This document shows, piece by piece, positions 33,666 to 48,319 of a stretch of DNA of 64,000 nucleotides. The stretch comes from Prosapia bicincta (taxonomy: Eukaryota > Arthropoda > Insecta > Hemiptera > Cercopidae), in NCBI GenBank assembly GCA_036971475.1, contig JBAIZL010000002.1, forward strand, positions 166,714,714 through 166,778,713, in the 5' to 3' direction. The notes under the pieces are model-generated. The model did no database searches. It was not told where the DNA came from and worked only from the letters and a program-made list of their open reading frames with translations. The first letter of the stretch is position 1. Each line of letters starts with the position of its first letter. The position numbers and the translations under genes were made by a program.

Positions 33666-36543
33666 GGCCTACTTAATTTGTAAAATATTGAGTCAGTTAA
33701 TTGTTTTAGCTATTCATTAATTCGACAAGTACTGAATAATGTGATGGAAACAGTTAAAACAAATTTACTATAATAGCCCAAAAATAAATATATTATAAAA
33801 TATTATTTGCATGAAAACCCTGAGGGATATATTGAATATTTGTTAACGGCATCAATGGATATCTTACAGATAAGCAGCTGAGATACAGTTTTTATGTTAG
33901 TTTTAGTGTAGTGATATTTCTAATAATTCTCCATTACTATTTTGAGTTTGTAGTAAATATTTGTTTGTTAGTATTCACGTAGTGTCAGCACAAACCTATA
34001 GGCCTAATATTGTTGCTTGTAAGCAGATGTATTACGAAACTTACGGCAGAAAATGCTTCAAAAATAGACTATTTTTATTATTTAGATTTTATGAATCAGT
34101 GTTTACATAATTGTTTAATCAAGTTACAAACAAAGGACAAAAAATTCTGCTATGATAATGAAAGCCTAAGCTTTGTTGAGGCAAAAGCTTTCGTATTTGA
34201 AAAAAAACATTCCATTTGGATTTCCTTCCCATTAATAATTTAGTGTATCTTCACTTTTTGGGTGTAAAATATTCAAAAACATTTCTCAGCCTCATACTTA
34301 TTCTTTCTTAAAGAGAATTTCTCTTCCGCTCATCTAGTGTCAAACTGTCACAACCCGTTCCAATATAGATATCCTCTGGTTTTAAAGAAATGCGAAAATA
34401 AATGCTAACCTCGATATTTTATGTTCCCATTTTTCAAATATAGTGATTGTTGAATAACCACAATTGGAAATTATAAAATTATTCATATCGCTTTTGTTTA
34501 GTTACGTGATTTAATGGCTCTCAAACGAGTTTCTTTAAAAGATCTATTAGGTTTTAATTCCTGATTTTTACGTTTCTTCTCGTTCCAGTCTTCGTCTCAT
34601 AAAGGAGGAGTAATCTTTTCTTCATTCTATGAGCTTTTTTTATCGCTTGCAGTCTTTAGCCTACTACACTCACATATGCAATACAGTGAGTAGATCACGT
34701 AGCACCAAATATGTTATAATTTAAAGCCAAAATTTTAAAAGACGTAATAGAAAGGTTACAATATGTGCAATAGAAAGGTATTTTCATAAGAAAGTTTATA
34801 ATTTGTACGCAAATGTTTCACTGGACGATCTTTGCCTGAAAATACCTAAATGTTTCAGTAAGTAATTAACGGGAAATCCCAGCCTAATATTACAAGAAGC
34901 TGATCTTTTTTACTTGTTTGTAGCAACTGGAAATTAACCATATAGTTATTAAAACTATGGTTTCACAACAGTAACTTTTAAATATAAAAAGGTAACCCTT
35001 TCCAGTTAATTGCTTTCAATGGCAGGTACAGTTCCATATAATACCATTATCCGATCCTGAAAAATCACTAATTTTGAAAGTAACACAAAGGAGGAAGGGA
35101 TGATTCCAATGTTTAAATCTGTCACACGAATGTTATATATTATCAGAAAAAGAGATATAAATTGGATTAGATGATATTAAAACCCTGTTTTAGACAATAA
35201 TTTCCTTTACTAATTACTTTCAATCATTCTTTTAGGAATATACAACAGTAACGAAAACAATTATCAGAAATAAAACCCTATTAAATCTATATTGTTGATG
35301 CAAGAACTCGATATACGTTTCAATTACGCAGTAGCCATTTTTTATTGTACCAGACTCTACAAGGTTATAACTATACAAGAAATTTGAAACAATATCCCAT
35401 TTTACAACTTGATTTCCTAACAGATTAAAGTTTACCTTCAACTTGTAGGCATAGTGGAAATTTTTTTAACAATTCTCCAAACTAATTTTCGCACGTGTCT
35501 CTAATTCGGATAGCGAAATTTCGTCTTTGAATGGGGGCACCTACATGAGGTGTAGCTCTCTATGATTTCCTTGTCCTCTTACGTTGCAGCCCTAACTGTT
35601 ACAATCGGCTGGGGCCGAACTCGGCGTAGCATTAATATTTTCTTAACCCTACCCGCCATTGAGGTCTTTTGTGAAGTTTAATTTCAATTATTTTAGAGCT
35701 CTTATATTATATCAAACTTTTATATATGTTATATAGGTCTATATTTTTGGGAACTAATGTATCGTTTAATAAAACTAGTTTAATGTTCTTCTTTATTGGG
35801 ATTTAATATTTGAGCTGGTGATACTTTTAGTGGATCACCGTCTATATCTAGATGTCAGTTAAGAATCATTGACGTATATTTTCAAAAACAGAAAAGAGAA
35901 CAGTGTTTGATGATGATCAAATATATAAATGAAGAATGATAAGAATGACTCGCATCACGATACAGAGCAAATCTGGTTGAGTATCAGAGATGACAGATAC
36001 ATAAGATAAGTGACAAGATTACAAAAAGTCTGAAGTTAAACAATAATGAAAGATTGAGAATATATCTAAAGCTATTTAAAAATAGAAAAAAATACTTAAA
36101 TTTTTACATTTGCACTTTTTGTATAGCATTTAAATTTTTTCAAATTTCGAAATAGTTTTTAGATTAATGCTAGATTTGTTAACTCTCAAAACCAAATTCT
36201 TGAGAAGTTTGGAGAGTGAATAACATTAAATAATTTTAACTTCGATACATAATGTTTTCTATTGTAATGTTTACCACAATATTATTTTATGATAGGATTT
36301 ACTGGTACAGAAATCGCTATTACTAATGTTCTGTAGGTATAAGTGGAATTAAAAGTAATTGTCATATTTAATGTTTAAATATTGTAGTACAGAAGGGCGT
36401 ATAATATTTTTTTTAATTTTCTGGTTATAATGTGAAATGGTTTGAACTCTGTTTATTATTTTAGGAAAAAATAGGTGGCGTTTCCCTAATATTCACTTCC
36501 TCTATTCTACGTTGAATTGTTTTATTTATTTGTAATCTTTTTT

Positions 36544-36545
<2 letters not shown>
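33666..36545. other. AT-rich interval with one GC-richer block
   Basis: No gene supported. The block at about 35,480-35,680 is clearly less AT-rich (contains GGCTGGGGCCGAACTCGGCG) and looks like a fragment of an unrecognised repeat. The ORFs at 34,010-34,243 and 35,232-35,441 have no recognisable features. Confidence 0.45.

Positions 36546-36592
<47 letters not shown>
36546..36592. repeat. (TA)n microsatellite at the left edge of the hAT-like element
   Basis: About 23 TA units directly abutting the TAGGGATGGGCC terminus. Confidence 0.95.
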
Positions 36593-36593
<1 letters not shown>

Positions 36594-36596
<3 letters not shown>

Positions 36597-36680
36597 GGAT
36601 GGGCCGATTCCTAATATTTTCGATTCCGATTCTAAAATTTTCCGTACGATTCTCGATTCTTTAGTCGGTTCTCGATTCTT
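36594..36680 (+). repeat. Left terminus and GATTC subterminal repeats of the hAT-like element
   Basis: Terminal TAGGGATGGGCC followed by five GATTC words within 80 bp. Confidence 0.75.
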
Positions 36681-37079
36681 TCAAGTTATATTAGCTTACA
36701 TGCTAGTTCTCTAATAATTAATTTAGTTACCATCTTGGTCATATGGCAAATCCTTTTAAAAGTTCTGTTTTAATGTAATAGGCTACACAAAACCTTCAAC
36801 CTTGATTTATCAATAGGAATTTTTAAAAGCATAAAAAAATATCAGATAAAAGTAATGACTTATTTTAAAGTTAAAATTGTGAAATTTACTTATTTTATGA
36901 TGTTTGAAAAAATACCTAAGCCTATTTACATTGTCTCTCAAAACAAAACAAAAATTAAAAACAAAAGAACAACATGAAAAGTAAAACAATAATACAAATA
37001 GGATAGTTTTTAATATTTAAAAGACTGGCAGGTAATGTATATTTCTGTTAAAAAACACAAGCATTTGAACACGTTGTGG

Positions 37080-37520
37080 GTCAAGCTAGTTTCATCGCTT
37101 GTCATATATAACTCCTGAAGTTGAGAAAGCTTTTTCAAAAAACACTGTCGCTAGTGGGCAGACAGGTATTTTATTGCAATTGCATTTAAATGAGGGTATT
37201 TGGCACTTTGTACTGCCCAATACTTCCCAACATCACAATCTGGACTGGCTAATGGTTCCCCCAGATAATTGTTTACTTTTTCTTCTACTGTCAATTCCCC
37301 TGGGGTACCTTCTTCCTCAACATTCTGGATTAGTGGGGCATACCTTCTCCACATCTGGTGGGACCTTTTGTCTGCAGATGTCTGGAACAAGTGCAACTGA
37401 TTCAGGCCTATTTTGTATTTTAACCGACTATCACTTGTAGGTCCTGTGTCTGAGGATAACATTTCTTCAAGTATATATCTATTTTGTTGATAAATTTGGG
37501 CAAAATGAATGTTGTTAAGT
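37080..37520 (-). pseudogene. hAT transposase C-terminal fragment (Dimer_Tnp_hAT)
   Basis: The minus-strand frame from 37,462 to 37,151 contains VEEKVNNYLGEP, then DVGKYWAVQSAKYPHLNAIA and KYLSAH, which match the hAT dimerisation signature (L..YL.EP ... W ... YP.L...A..YL). After a stop and frame change the expected VFEKAFSTSG and LDPQRVQMLVFL segments continue to about 37,080. Upstream similarity fades near 37,520. The catalytic core is absent, so it cannot function. The fragment lies near the element's left TIR, as expected for a minus-strand gene. Confidence 0.8.
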
Positions 37521-37559
37521 GCTTTTTCATATTTGATATATTATGTGGTTTTTCACCGT

Positions 37560-38267
37560 CAGTTTCTGTTAACCGTCATCGAATTGACGCGACGGCCAGT
37601 ACCCGGAACCGAATACCGTCGGGCCTCTTAACACTTCATGTTTATTAGTACTACTCAGCTGATGTTGCTACTTTTGGAAAAATTAAGGCACAGTATTTAA
37701 CAACAAGCTTCACACTACTTACAGATGTAATTGCGATGGTTTTTGTTTGATAGATAATAAAATTTAATTAAATCAAAAATAATGTCGTGTCAATTGGTCC
37801 GACGGAGTTTATTTACGTTCCATTAACGGTAAGAAAACACTATTTTGGGCCAGTTGGTCGGACATGTATTTTTATAAATATTATGATAATAAACGTATAT
37901 TCATACTTAGATATGATAGGGGAACAAAGTATAAGAACACATTATTTAAAAATGAGCTTAAAATATTTTGGCAATTCTGTATGAAAACGCCGATATTGTG
38001 GCCGGCAGCTAAAGTATTAAGGTGCAGTGACGCGTTCGCTTTGTTTGTTAAACTAAACGAACTATTTCACCTGTAAGATTATATTACTGAACATTATTCT
38101 GCTACATTTGTAGCTACTGTGCGGAACTTTTTATCACGTAATAAATAGTTTCATTTGCTATTACAATCTTGTTTATTTTCTTTTCGCTCCCAAATACTTT
38201 ACTTTACTGTAAGAGTGATATCTGTCTATAATATAATTTATTGAGGTTAAGTTTCGGAAGAATAATA
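37560..38267. other. Interior of hAT-like element, unassigned
   Basis: Contains a short CpG-rich patch (37,565-37,640) and two related words, CAATTGGTCCGAC (about 37,791) and CAGTTGGTCGGAC (about 37,851). No gene recognised. Confidence 0.4.
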
Positions 38268-38331
38268 CAGTGTTTCTGTTATCCGTCTATTCGCTCAACC
38301 ATCATGGCCACGGTTAATCGAGTTTTTACTG
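38268..38331. mobile_element. 64-bp Tigger/pogo-type mini-element
   Basis: It starts CAGTGTTTCTGTTATCCG and its complement starts CAGTAAAAACTCGATTAACC, both typical Tigger-like terminal sequence (including GGCCACGGTTAATCGAG). It is flanked by TA on both sides (38,266-38,267 and 38,332-38,333). It looks like two fused TIRs with the interior deleted. Confidence 0.6.
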
Positions 38332-39413
38332 TACTTTTTTGTGTTTTGTTGTGACATCTATAAATCAGTGGCAGTAAGACTGCGGCGGGCAGTATTCTCT
38401 TGGAATACATACCGCAAAAAGATAAAATTTAAAACATAAAGAGTTTAAATTTCTTTTAAGTAAAACAAACCAAGCCACCGTAAGAAGGGTTAGAAACTTT
38501 AATTTAAGGCCGTTTGCAAGGGGAAGATGGTCAAAATTGACCTAGAGTTACCATCGACATTTCCAGAGATAAAGCAAGACGAGAAAAATCAATAATAAAG
38601 AATAATAAAATTTCATCAAAGGCACCCTTAAAGAGTTATACGGCTTGAATGAAAAAGTGAATAGAATCGATCTGAATTATTGATTTTGCGAGCCGTTAAG
38701 AAATAGTATAAAGGAAGTGCGCGCGCCGATCAGGCGACATCGATAAAGATCCCTATTGGTTGTCAACTCGTGGGAACGGACTGCAAGGTGGGAGGATTTC
38801 CCTGTGTGAAGAAAGGCCAAGCGTCCTTATGCCCCAGCTAAACCAGGACTCTTGAAGGGTAAGGACGTTGTCGGGCTTAGCTCCGGTAAAACATTCAATA
38901 GTAGTTTTGTTACCGTTAATAGTTCAAAAACTATGAGTGGCTAGGGAAAGTTCGTTTCGTTGAGATGTCGTGACGCTGTGTTTCCAAAAATGGGGCCCTT
39001 TCGCATTTCAAGATCGCGTCGAAAGAGGTTTCCCCATAAAATTCCATCAATAATGTGCGAGCGTCTTAAAATGTGTGTGTTGCAGCCTTACTAGAAAGAC
39101 AAGGCGATGTGAACAGTGGTAACCTAGCAAACAGTTTTAAAAAAGTGATTCTAAATTTCTAACAAAATTAAACATAATTTAACTAACTTGATAAACGTTT
39201 TAAAAAATTTTCTATTTCTTTTCTGTGTTATAAAATGCCCAGTTAAGAACTGTGTTAAAAAAAGGGCTTAAAGCTAAAATTTTATTAGTAACTGTTAAAA
39301 TTTAAAAGAGGTGCAAAAGTCATCGAAGAAAGAAGATGGGAGAGTTTCAAACAAAGGGTGAGCAAGCAGATCTACCTGAGGCGTATCAGAAGCACAAAGG
39401 GAAGGTGGTTCCA

Positions 39414-39972
39414 AAGATGGCGGCAACGCGTGGGAAGTCATACAAGTATACCTGCGTGGGAAAGATGCAACATCCAAGCCGGACCTCCCCCACCCCCGCT
39501 GGAGAACAAAGGGAGAGACGGAGAAGAGAGGGAGAAATGGGCAAGCCGTGCTTTGTGGTGGATTTCAGGTTAGGTCTATTTTGTCTTCCCTTTGCAAATT
39601 AGAAATTTTTAATTTGAAGAAATTTTTCTTTATGGGAAAATGTTATAAAATTTAAATAAATTTTCAAACCATTAACAGTAAACTTTGAATTTTATAAGTA
39701 AATGCTGGTGGCTTTGTTTTAAAGAGTGGGGGGTTCAAGATGGCGATGCCATAAAAGCAGAAATTATGTTGCATTTCATGAATGTAAGGGAAATAGAAAT
39801 TTTAGGTTAGAAATAGTGTAAAGGGTTAAGGGTTTTAAATAAACAAATCAAATAAAGGGATTTAAATTATTTAAAGAGTTAAAATCTTATGAATGTGTAA
39901 GGAAATTAAATAAAAGATGTGTTGTAATAAAATTAAATATAATTTGCTAAAAGTAAATATCCAAGATGGCGG
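39414..39972 (+). promoter_or_regulatory. Cluster of three YY1-like AAGATGGCG motifs
   Basis: AAGATGGCGG at 39,414-39,423 and 39,963-39,972, and AAGATGGCG at 39,737-39,745, all on the + strand within 560 bp. This is the canonical YY1/Pho-type core. Function here is inferred only from the motif and its clustering near a GC-rich patch. Confidence 0.35.
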
Positions 39973-40619
39973 ACAAAGGCCATTGTTTACAACAGCTGAT
40001 TGGAAGGTCATGCTTTAGTTTCATATACTCCTATAAACAGGAGTGTTATTTCATATAATTAAATTAAACTGAAATGTTATTTTATTTAGAAGGAGTCATT
40101 ACGACATTTTTCCATATGAAACAAATTGACATAAATTGTTCTCATTTAAAATAAACAAGGGTTATATCAAATTGAAGCTATTTAATTTAAACTGTTGATT
40201 TTATTTAGAAAAGGGTGAAATTATATATGTGCATTAAATAAATTGAATCAAACCAAGGTTTGAGTAAAAGTAAAGGGTAATGATTTTGATATGTGTAGAT
40301 TTTAAATATTTTAAAAAAGTGCAACAAAAGGGTTAAGTTAAATAAGAGATTTTAAAATTGTGAGTGGGGCTAGCAAATGATATTAAAATAAGTTTTTCTT
40401 TTTGAATTATAAGTATATATTGTTTATTTCATGATTTATATGTATGTAAAATAATATGTCGGTGATAGGGAAACTTAGAAAGAAAAATGAAATTTTTGCA
40501 AATTGGTTTAAATATAAATTATATAATAAAGGCAAATGGGTTAGTAGCCATTTAGCAAAGGTTACTCAAGATTTATTAAATATCAATTTCCTTCGGAAAT
40601 TGCATTGATAAATTTTAAT

Positions 40620-41050
40620 TAAATTTCAGTATGTATAATTTTCATGAAGAAAGGGTTAACCAGAAGAGTAACCAAAGGGTTACATATTTTATATTAAAAG
40701 GGTTTAACCATGTTTAAATAAGTTGTAAGCAAACCTCAGTATTTATAATTTTCATGAAGAAAAGGTTAACCAAATGAGAACCAAAGGGTTTTTTATTTTT
40801 TATAAAAAGGGTTAAATAAATTTTAAAATTTGTAAATTTCTTTGTAAATGATCAGGGATCAGTTTAAAAGGGTTTAACTATGTTTCAATAAATATTAATA
40901 AATTTCATTATGTGGATTTTCATGCCAAAGGGTTAATCAAAGAGTAACCAAAGGGTTAAATATTTTCTAGTAAAAGGGTTAAGTGAATTTAAATAAATTT
41001 GTAGATTTTGTAAATGAGCGAAGATATGTTTAAAAAAGGTTTTAAATATG
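40620..41050 (+). repeat. Degenerate tandem repeat with AAAGGGTTAA motif
   Basis: Three related units of roughly 110-170 bp (around 40,630, 40,740 and 40,905) share TTTTCATG, GGGTTAA(C/T)CA and AGTAACCAAAGGGTTA. No coding content. Confidence 0.65.
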
Positions 41051-42049
41051 TTTCAGAAAACATTTGAATTAAAATATGTATTTAAATGTTAAATTCCAAT
41101 CGGGAAGGTGTTTGAATCTATTCAGCAGATGACTTAACAATTTTTATTGATTATGATTTGTTGTTCAGTAAATATTTTGATAATCTTGTGGGAGATATGG
41201 CTATATGTTTTATATGTAATTTTTGTATCAGTATGGGCTTGATAATTGGTTTTTATATAATCTGATATAATTTATGAAATTGTTTTTAGGTTGTTTGGTA
41301 AAATTGAGTAAAACTTTACCTGCTAAAACAAATAGAAATTGAATTTTAAAAAAGGTCATTTAAAATTGATAAAGTTATAGGAGAAATTTTATCATTTACA
41401 TGGCTCTGTAAAATATGGCCATAAATAAAGTAGTGTGTTTAGAAAGTTTAACTAATTGAACAAAATGTGAAAAGTAGGGATCTTTCGGAGTGTATTGAAG
41501 AGTAAGGCTTTGCTTGAATCCAAAAGGTTAAAGCGAAAATTTGTAAATTGTAACAATTAAATTTTCAGTAAAAAGTTAAGTAAACAAAACCAAATATTGA
41601 CAATTAAAATTGCAAGGTTGAGAACCTGGGATACTGAAATAAAATTAGGACAAGCAGTCAAGGGTTGTTAAAAAGTCACTTAAGGGAAAAGAGAAATTTT
41701 CATTTGAAGATAAGAACAAGAACTTCAGGTAGGAAAGGGTTATATTTTTGACAAGTAAGATTGACCGTAAAGTAGAGCAATGTTTTACGCTTTGGTATAC
41801 TCCGATTGAAAGCAAACTAAAATCGTAAAATCTTAATTTAAACTTTAATGTCAAATAGAATAAGCAGAGTATGGTTTCTTAACTGTGTAAGAACCAACAC
41901 AAAGGATTATTTTTTAAGTCAAATAAATTGCAGACTGTGCGATGTAAATTTAAATTTTAAATTTTAGAATTAAAAAATAAATATTTTTTAACTAACTTGC
42001 AAACAAACTGATTATTCTTTTAAACTAGTTTCTTACACTCTCCTACAGC

Positions 42050-42345
42050 TGATATGGTCATTTCGCCGTTTAGATGTCTTTCAAAAGAACCCATCCCCCG
42101 GGATGACTTACCCGTTAAGGGTAGAATCCGCAGCAAGTTAGGTTTTTTCTTTTTTAAGTCCAGTGACTTGTTCTCTGGCAGATTTTGGCGAGCATTGCAC
42201 AGCGTTCGTGGTTTTGGCTGCGAGCGGCTCGTTTCAAAATTCTTGCTCTGCAATAGGCGTTTGGTGGTCGGGCTTGCGCGCGCGTGCTGGTCAACGGTAG
42301 GGTTGACGGCGCGGCGTAAGTGGTGGCCCGGTCCGTTGCAAGACA
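42050..42345. other. GC-rich block near the right end of the hAT-like element
   Basis: About 300 bp of CpG-containing sequence with overlapping long frames on both strands (42,054-42,350 + and 42,020-42,346 -). Neither translation shows a recognisable domain. It could be the 5' region of the lost minus-strand transposase gene. Confidence 0.35.
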
Positions 42346-42348
42346 CGT

Positions 42349-42363
42349 GAGAGAGAGAGAGAG
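42349..42363. repeat. Short (GA)n tract
   Basis: Seven to eight GA units. Confidence 0.85.
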
Positions 42364-42584
42364 TATCGAAACCGCTCTAGTGATAGAGAGATTGGCGAGC
42401 GATGTCAAACGACTAGAAATGATTACGATCTTGATTGCTGTTGATTCGTAAATAATAATAATAATATTTTCGTTTACTTTTATCATTTAATTCATACAAA
42501 TCAACTAATAAATAAGACATAGTTGGTAATTAATTATTTTCCAATAAATAAAGCCACACACATATTTTAGTAATTAACAAAATA

Positions 42585-42690
42585 GGAATCGGAATCGACA
42601 ATTTTATGATGAATCGACTATCGACGATTCATCGATACCACCTAGAATCGACGATTCCTGGAATCGAGAATCGGAATCGGCCCATCAATA
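42585..42690 (-). repeat. Right terminus and GATTC subterminal repeats of the hAT-like element
   Basis: Minus-strand reading begins TATTGATGGGCCGATTCC. About eight GAATC/GATTC words follow within 100 bp. Confidence 0.75.
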
Positions 42691-42719
42691 ATATATATAT
42701 ATATATATATATATAGGCC

Positions 42720-42787
<68 letters not shown>
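42691..42787. repeat. (TA)n microsatellite at the right edge of the hAT-like element
   Basis: Two TA tracts (42,691-42,715 and 42,724-42,787) separated by GGCCTATG. Confidence 0.95.
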
Positions 42788-45297
<2,510 letters not shown>

Positions 45298-47179
45298 TAT
45301 ATATATAAATATATATATATCCTATTAGGGAACTAACAACTAATGTGCAAATGTATAATAATTGGTGTTTATGCTGGTGTTGAGTTCTCATTAATGCGGT
45401 TCCCCATGCACCTGTATTAATTACCCCGTGTAGGCCTATTCTCTGCTCTCTGGAAGCGGCAAAGAGGTTTTAGTAAATAGATTCTGTAGAATATGTATTA
45501 GGAACGATTTCTCGACGAATATTCTCTGTGCCAGCTGTCACTTAGTAAAATCGAAGCTATTGGAAGGGAATGTCGTGTGTCAAACTTCAATTAGTTACCT
45601 TATTTTACGATAAACGACGCAATTATTACATTTAAACAATAATCTTTATTATTTCAGTTATTATGTAATTGTAATTTTAAGATATCAAACTTCAGTTGTC
45701 TTTATACTATTCATTTTACAATTACCATTATTATTAATATTGTATATTTTTTTAAAATAAGATTGAGCTTCTATGAAATGAACCAATCATATTGCTTGAC
45801 TCTCAAACATTTTATAGTAGTGCTTGCCGTGCATAAGGATCACATCGAAGGAAAATACCGATGAAAATAATTAAAGGGCGGCACTCTGATGCAAAAATAA
45901 GATCACATCGTCTGATGGATAGTTCTTGAATGTTAAGTTTCTTTCCATACACCCTCCTCCATTTCTCTTACAACTTGATTCAAATTTCATCACTATTTTT
46001 CTTATAAAACCTTAAGTTTTAAAAAAAATCCTTTTTTCCTTTGCTAAAAGAACTTCAAAAAAATTTATACATTCTATACTCCAACTGTAAGTCTATAATG
46101 TATTATGTCTGTTAAAAAAATAGTTATTTTGGATGAGCTTAAACTTTTCTAAAACAACGGAATGCAATTTCCAACTCTAGCTACGTAAACTGAAATTATG
46201 TAATAACTTAAGTGGTTGGGGACCTTTCTTGCTTTGAGTGATGTATTATTGTTTTCTTATTTAAAAATATTAGCTATATAATGTATTTAGTATTGTTTTG
46301 TTTGTAGTCATTTCAAACCTTATAAAATTACTGTTAATAACTTTAGAGTTTTTGGATGATAAAAATCATTTAAACTTAGGGGTACACTATCTAGAGAACT
46401 GCTTACATCATTTGTGTACACTATTTATTGATTGGGATGTGCAATGGGATATTTAATAGGCTCTATAATTAAAGCCTCTTATAATTTACAACAAATACGT
46501 CAATAGCAAATCGTTTGTGCTCTATAATAAATACAATTATCCTAATACCACAAACTTACGGAAACTATTAGAAATAATTTACAGACCAAAGAGTATGATT
46601 TATTATTATGATAGATTTATTTGTAAAATGGTAAGGGTTATTCGGTCTCTTACTTTCTCTATTTATTAAATTCTCTTGTATGAAAATTTGCTAAAATATG
46701 TCTTTCAAGTTATAAGGTTTTCCAAAGAATAAATTTTTTCTGTAAAAGAAAGCCAATCAACATATATTATTAGCTAAATTGAGTTTTGTGTTCTTTTGGT
46801 TTATAATAGTTTGGTTTATAATAAATGAAACTGCCTCTCTAAGGTTAGATACATTTTGTAATTCATTCTAAGGTTTAATATTCGTTATGGTTAAGTTAGT
46901 TTTGCCTTAATATGAATGCGTAAAACAACATAAAATATAAAACCGTAAAACATTTTCTACTAAACTGCTATAAAGTATTATAGTTTCATAAGCTCTTGGT
47001 TTTCGCAGAAGAATGTTTTATAGAAAACGAGGATTTGAAATTCATGAGTTGAAAATTGTGTTCTAAATTTGAAACCGTTATTATAAAAACATTTAGCTAA
47101 TACTGTATTTTTAATACTGGGTAACAATATTCCTTCTTATAAAATAGGGTTTACTTTTAAAAATGAAAATATTAGAAAC
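45298..47179. other. AT-rich interval, nothing recognised
   Basis: A short (TA)n lies at 45,298-45,320; otherwise no gene, repeat or terminus was identified before the retroviral LTR. Confidence 0.5.
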
Positions 47180-47183
47180 AAAG

Positions 47184-47834
47184 TGTAACGCCACCGAAGC
47201 GGCCTTAGGGTTTTATTTTTCTTGACTCATTGACAAGAGAAAAGACAGGTGTTTAATAAATCTAGACACAGTTTGTTTAGAATTCACAGATATAATTTAA
47301 TGTTTAATTTACAGTTCTTGAAGCCCATTTCGCACAAACAAAACCACTAAGTACTTTAATAATGAATTACAATTGACTCTAACATCAACTATATACTAAC
47401 AAGACGACTGTGCTACTAACATAGCAAGAGCACAAAAAAGAGCACAAGAATCGTCTGACTAGCTCACACGAGCACAAGAAAAATCGAAAGAATCGACATA
47501 AGATCGTCCGGGTAGAGGGTTTTATAGTGCCCCCTTCCTCGGATGCTAGCCACTCCCAGGGGTGCTCCCAGTTAGTCCACATGATCTAAAAGAATCTCTC
47601 TCATTGGTCTAGATAGCATTCAAGGTAATATTACGATTTCATAAACGGAGGAGTACCCAGTCACCATTTGTGCACGTGACAGAGGTTTTGGAAATTTCCC
47701 AAAGTAACTAATAAAGATTAAGATGACCCTGGTGGTTAAGTTCAGGGATTCCTCGTGGATGTTGAGAAACCACAGAAACTGCTTATCATTTTCTATTTTG
47801 GACTAACTGTCTGCTTTCCTGGTACAGCATTACA
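47184..47834 (-). repeat. 3' LTR of the endogenous retrovirus
   Basis: 651 bp, TGTAACG...TTACA on the + strand. TATAAAA on the minus strand at 47,520-47,526. An AATAAA on the minus strand (47,212-47,217) is a polyadenylation candidate and is mutated in the other LTR. A 65-codon minus-strand ORF (47,582-47,385) overlaps the promoter region and recurs in the other LTR; it is probably incidental. Confidence 0.95.
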
Positions 47835-47860
47835 ACTACCCTCCCTTTAAAAAAAAAGGA
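47835..47860 (-). promoter_or_regulatory. Polypurine tract
   Basis: The minus strand reads AAAGGGAGGGTAGT directly before the 3' LTR TGTAATGC, after a T-rich run. This is the expected place for plus-strand DNA priming. Confidence 0.75.
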
Positions 47861-48319
47861 AGGTTCTAAAAACCTTTACTTGTTTTACTTTAAACTAACA
47901 TCTATTGTTAGTTCCAACAAATAAACATCATTTAAAGACAATTTTAATCTAACATTCAGATAGATATATAAATCTTATATGAGAACATTTCAATTTAAAA
48001 ATAGTATAACAAGTATAGGTCAGAACTAATGGTTATATAATAACCTATCATATTATCTGAAATAACAAAAAAATAAAATGTTTACATATTAATACATTTC
48101 CTGAAATATCACTCATCAAAATAAAATAAAGCACATAACATCATTGACAAACTTGAATAAATGAAACATTATATGTATAAACACACAATACTAAATAGTG
48201 TTCATAACAAGGAAACTGTCTTTTCCCTCAAAACTCAAACAAATACACAAATAAACATATGGCAAACAGGATATGTCAAGTTCATAAGTCCAAAAATATT
48301 CACATTGTAAAAGTACACA
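47861..48319 (-). other. 3' untranslated region between env and the polypurine tract
   Basis: About 460 bp of AT-rich sequence, no ORF or motif seen. Confidence 0.6.

Larger units (their letters stand above)
38334..42000. other. Interior of hAT-like element: unassigned sequence with UTR-like and tandem motifs
   Basis: 38,690-39,550 is much more GC-rich than the surroundings and contains the 88-codon ORF 39,336-39,602, which has no recognisable domain. The word AAGATGGCG (YY1-like) occurs at 39,414, 39,737 and 39,963. From 40,600 to 41,050 degenerate AAAGGGTTAA units recur. No splice-resolved gene could be built. It may be captured host sequence or an unrecognised non-coding element. Confidence 0.35.
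36594..42690 (-). mobile_element. hAT-like DNA transposon with large unexplained interior
   Basis: Left end TAGGGATGGGCCGATTCC (36,594-36,611) and inverted right end (complement TATTGATGGGCCGATTCC, ending 42,690) match at 16 of 18 positions. Both ends continue with many CGATTC words (36,612-36,680 and 42,585-42,680), the subterminal-repeat style of hAT elements. A hAT C-terminal dimerisation-domain remnant lies 500 bp inside the left end on the minus strand. Flanking (TA)n prevents recognition of an 8-bp target duplication. The central 4.5 kb has no transposase, so either nested insertions or captured sequence fill it. Confidence 0.7.

Noticed and set aside
40620..41050. CRISPR-like array
   Set aside because: Unit spacing and sequence are irregular, and the genome is clearly eukaryotic.
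42020..42486. Overlapping ORFs on both strands in the GC-rich block as a gene
   Set aside because: Neither strand shows a domain, and open frames on both strands reflect GC content here.
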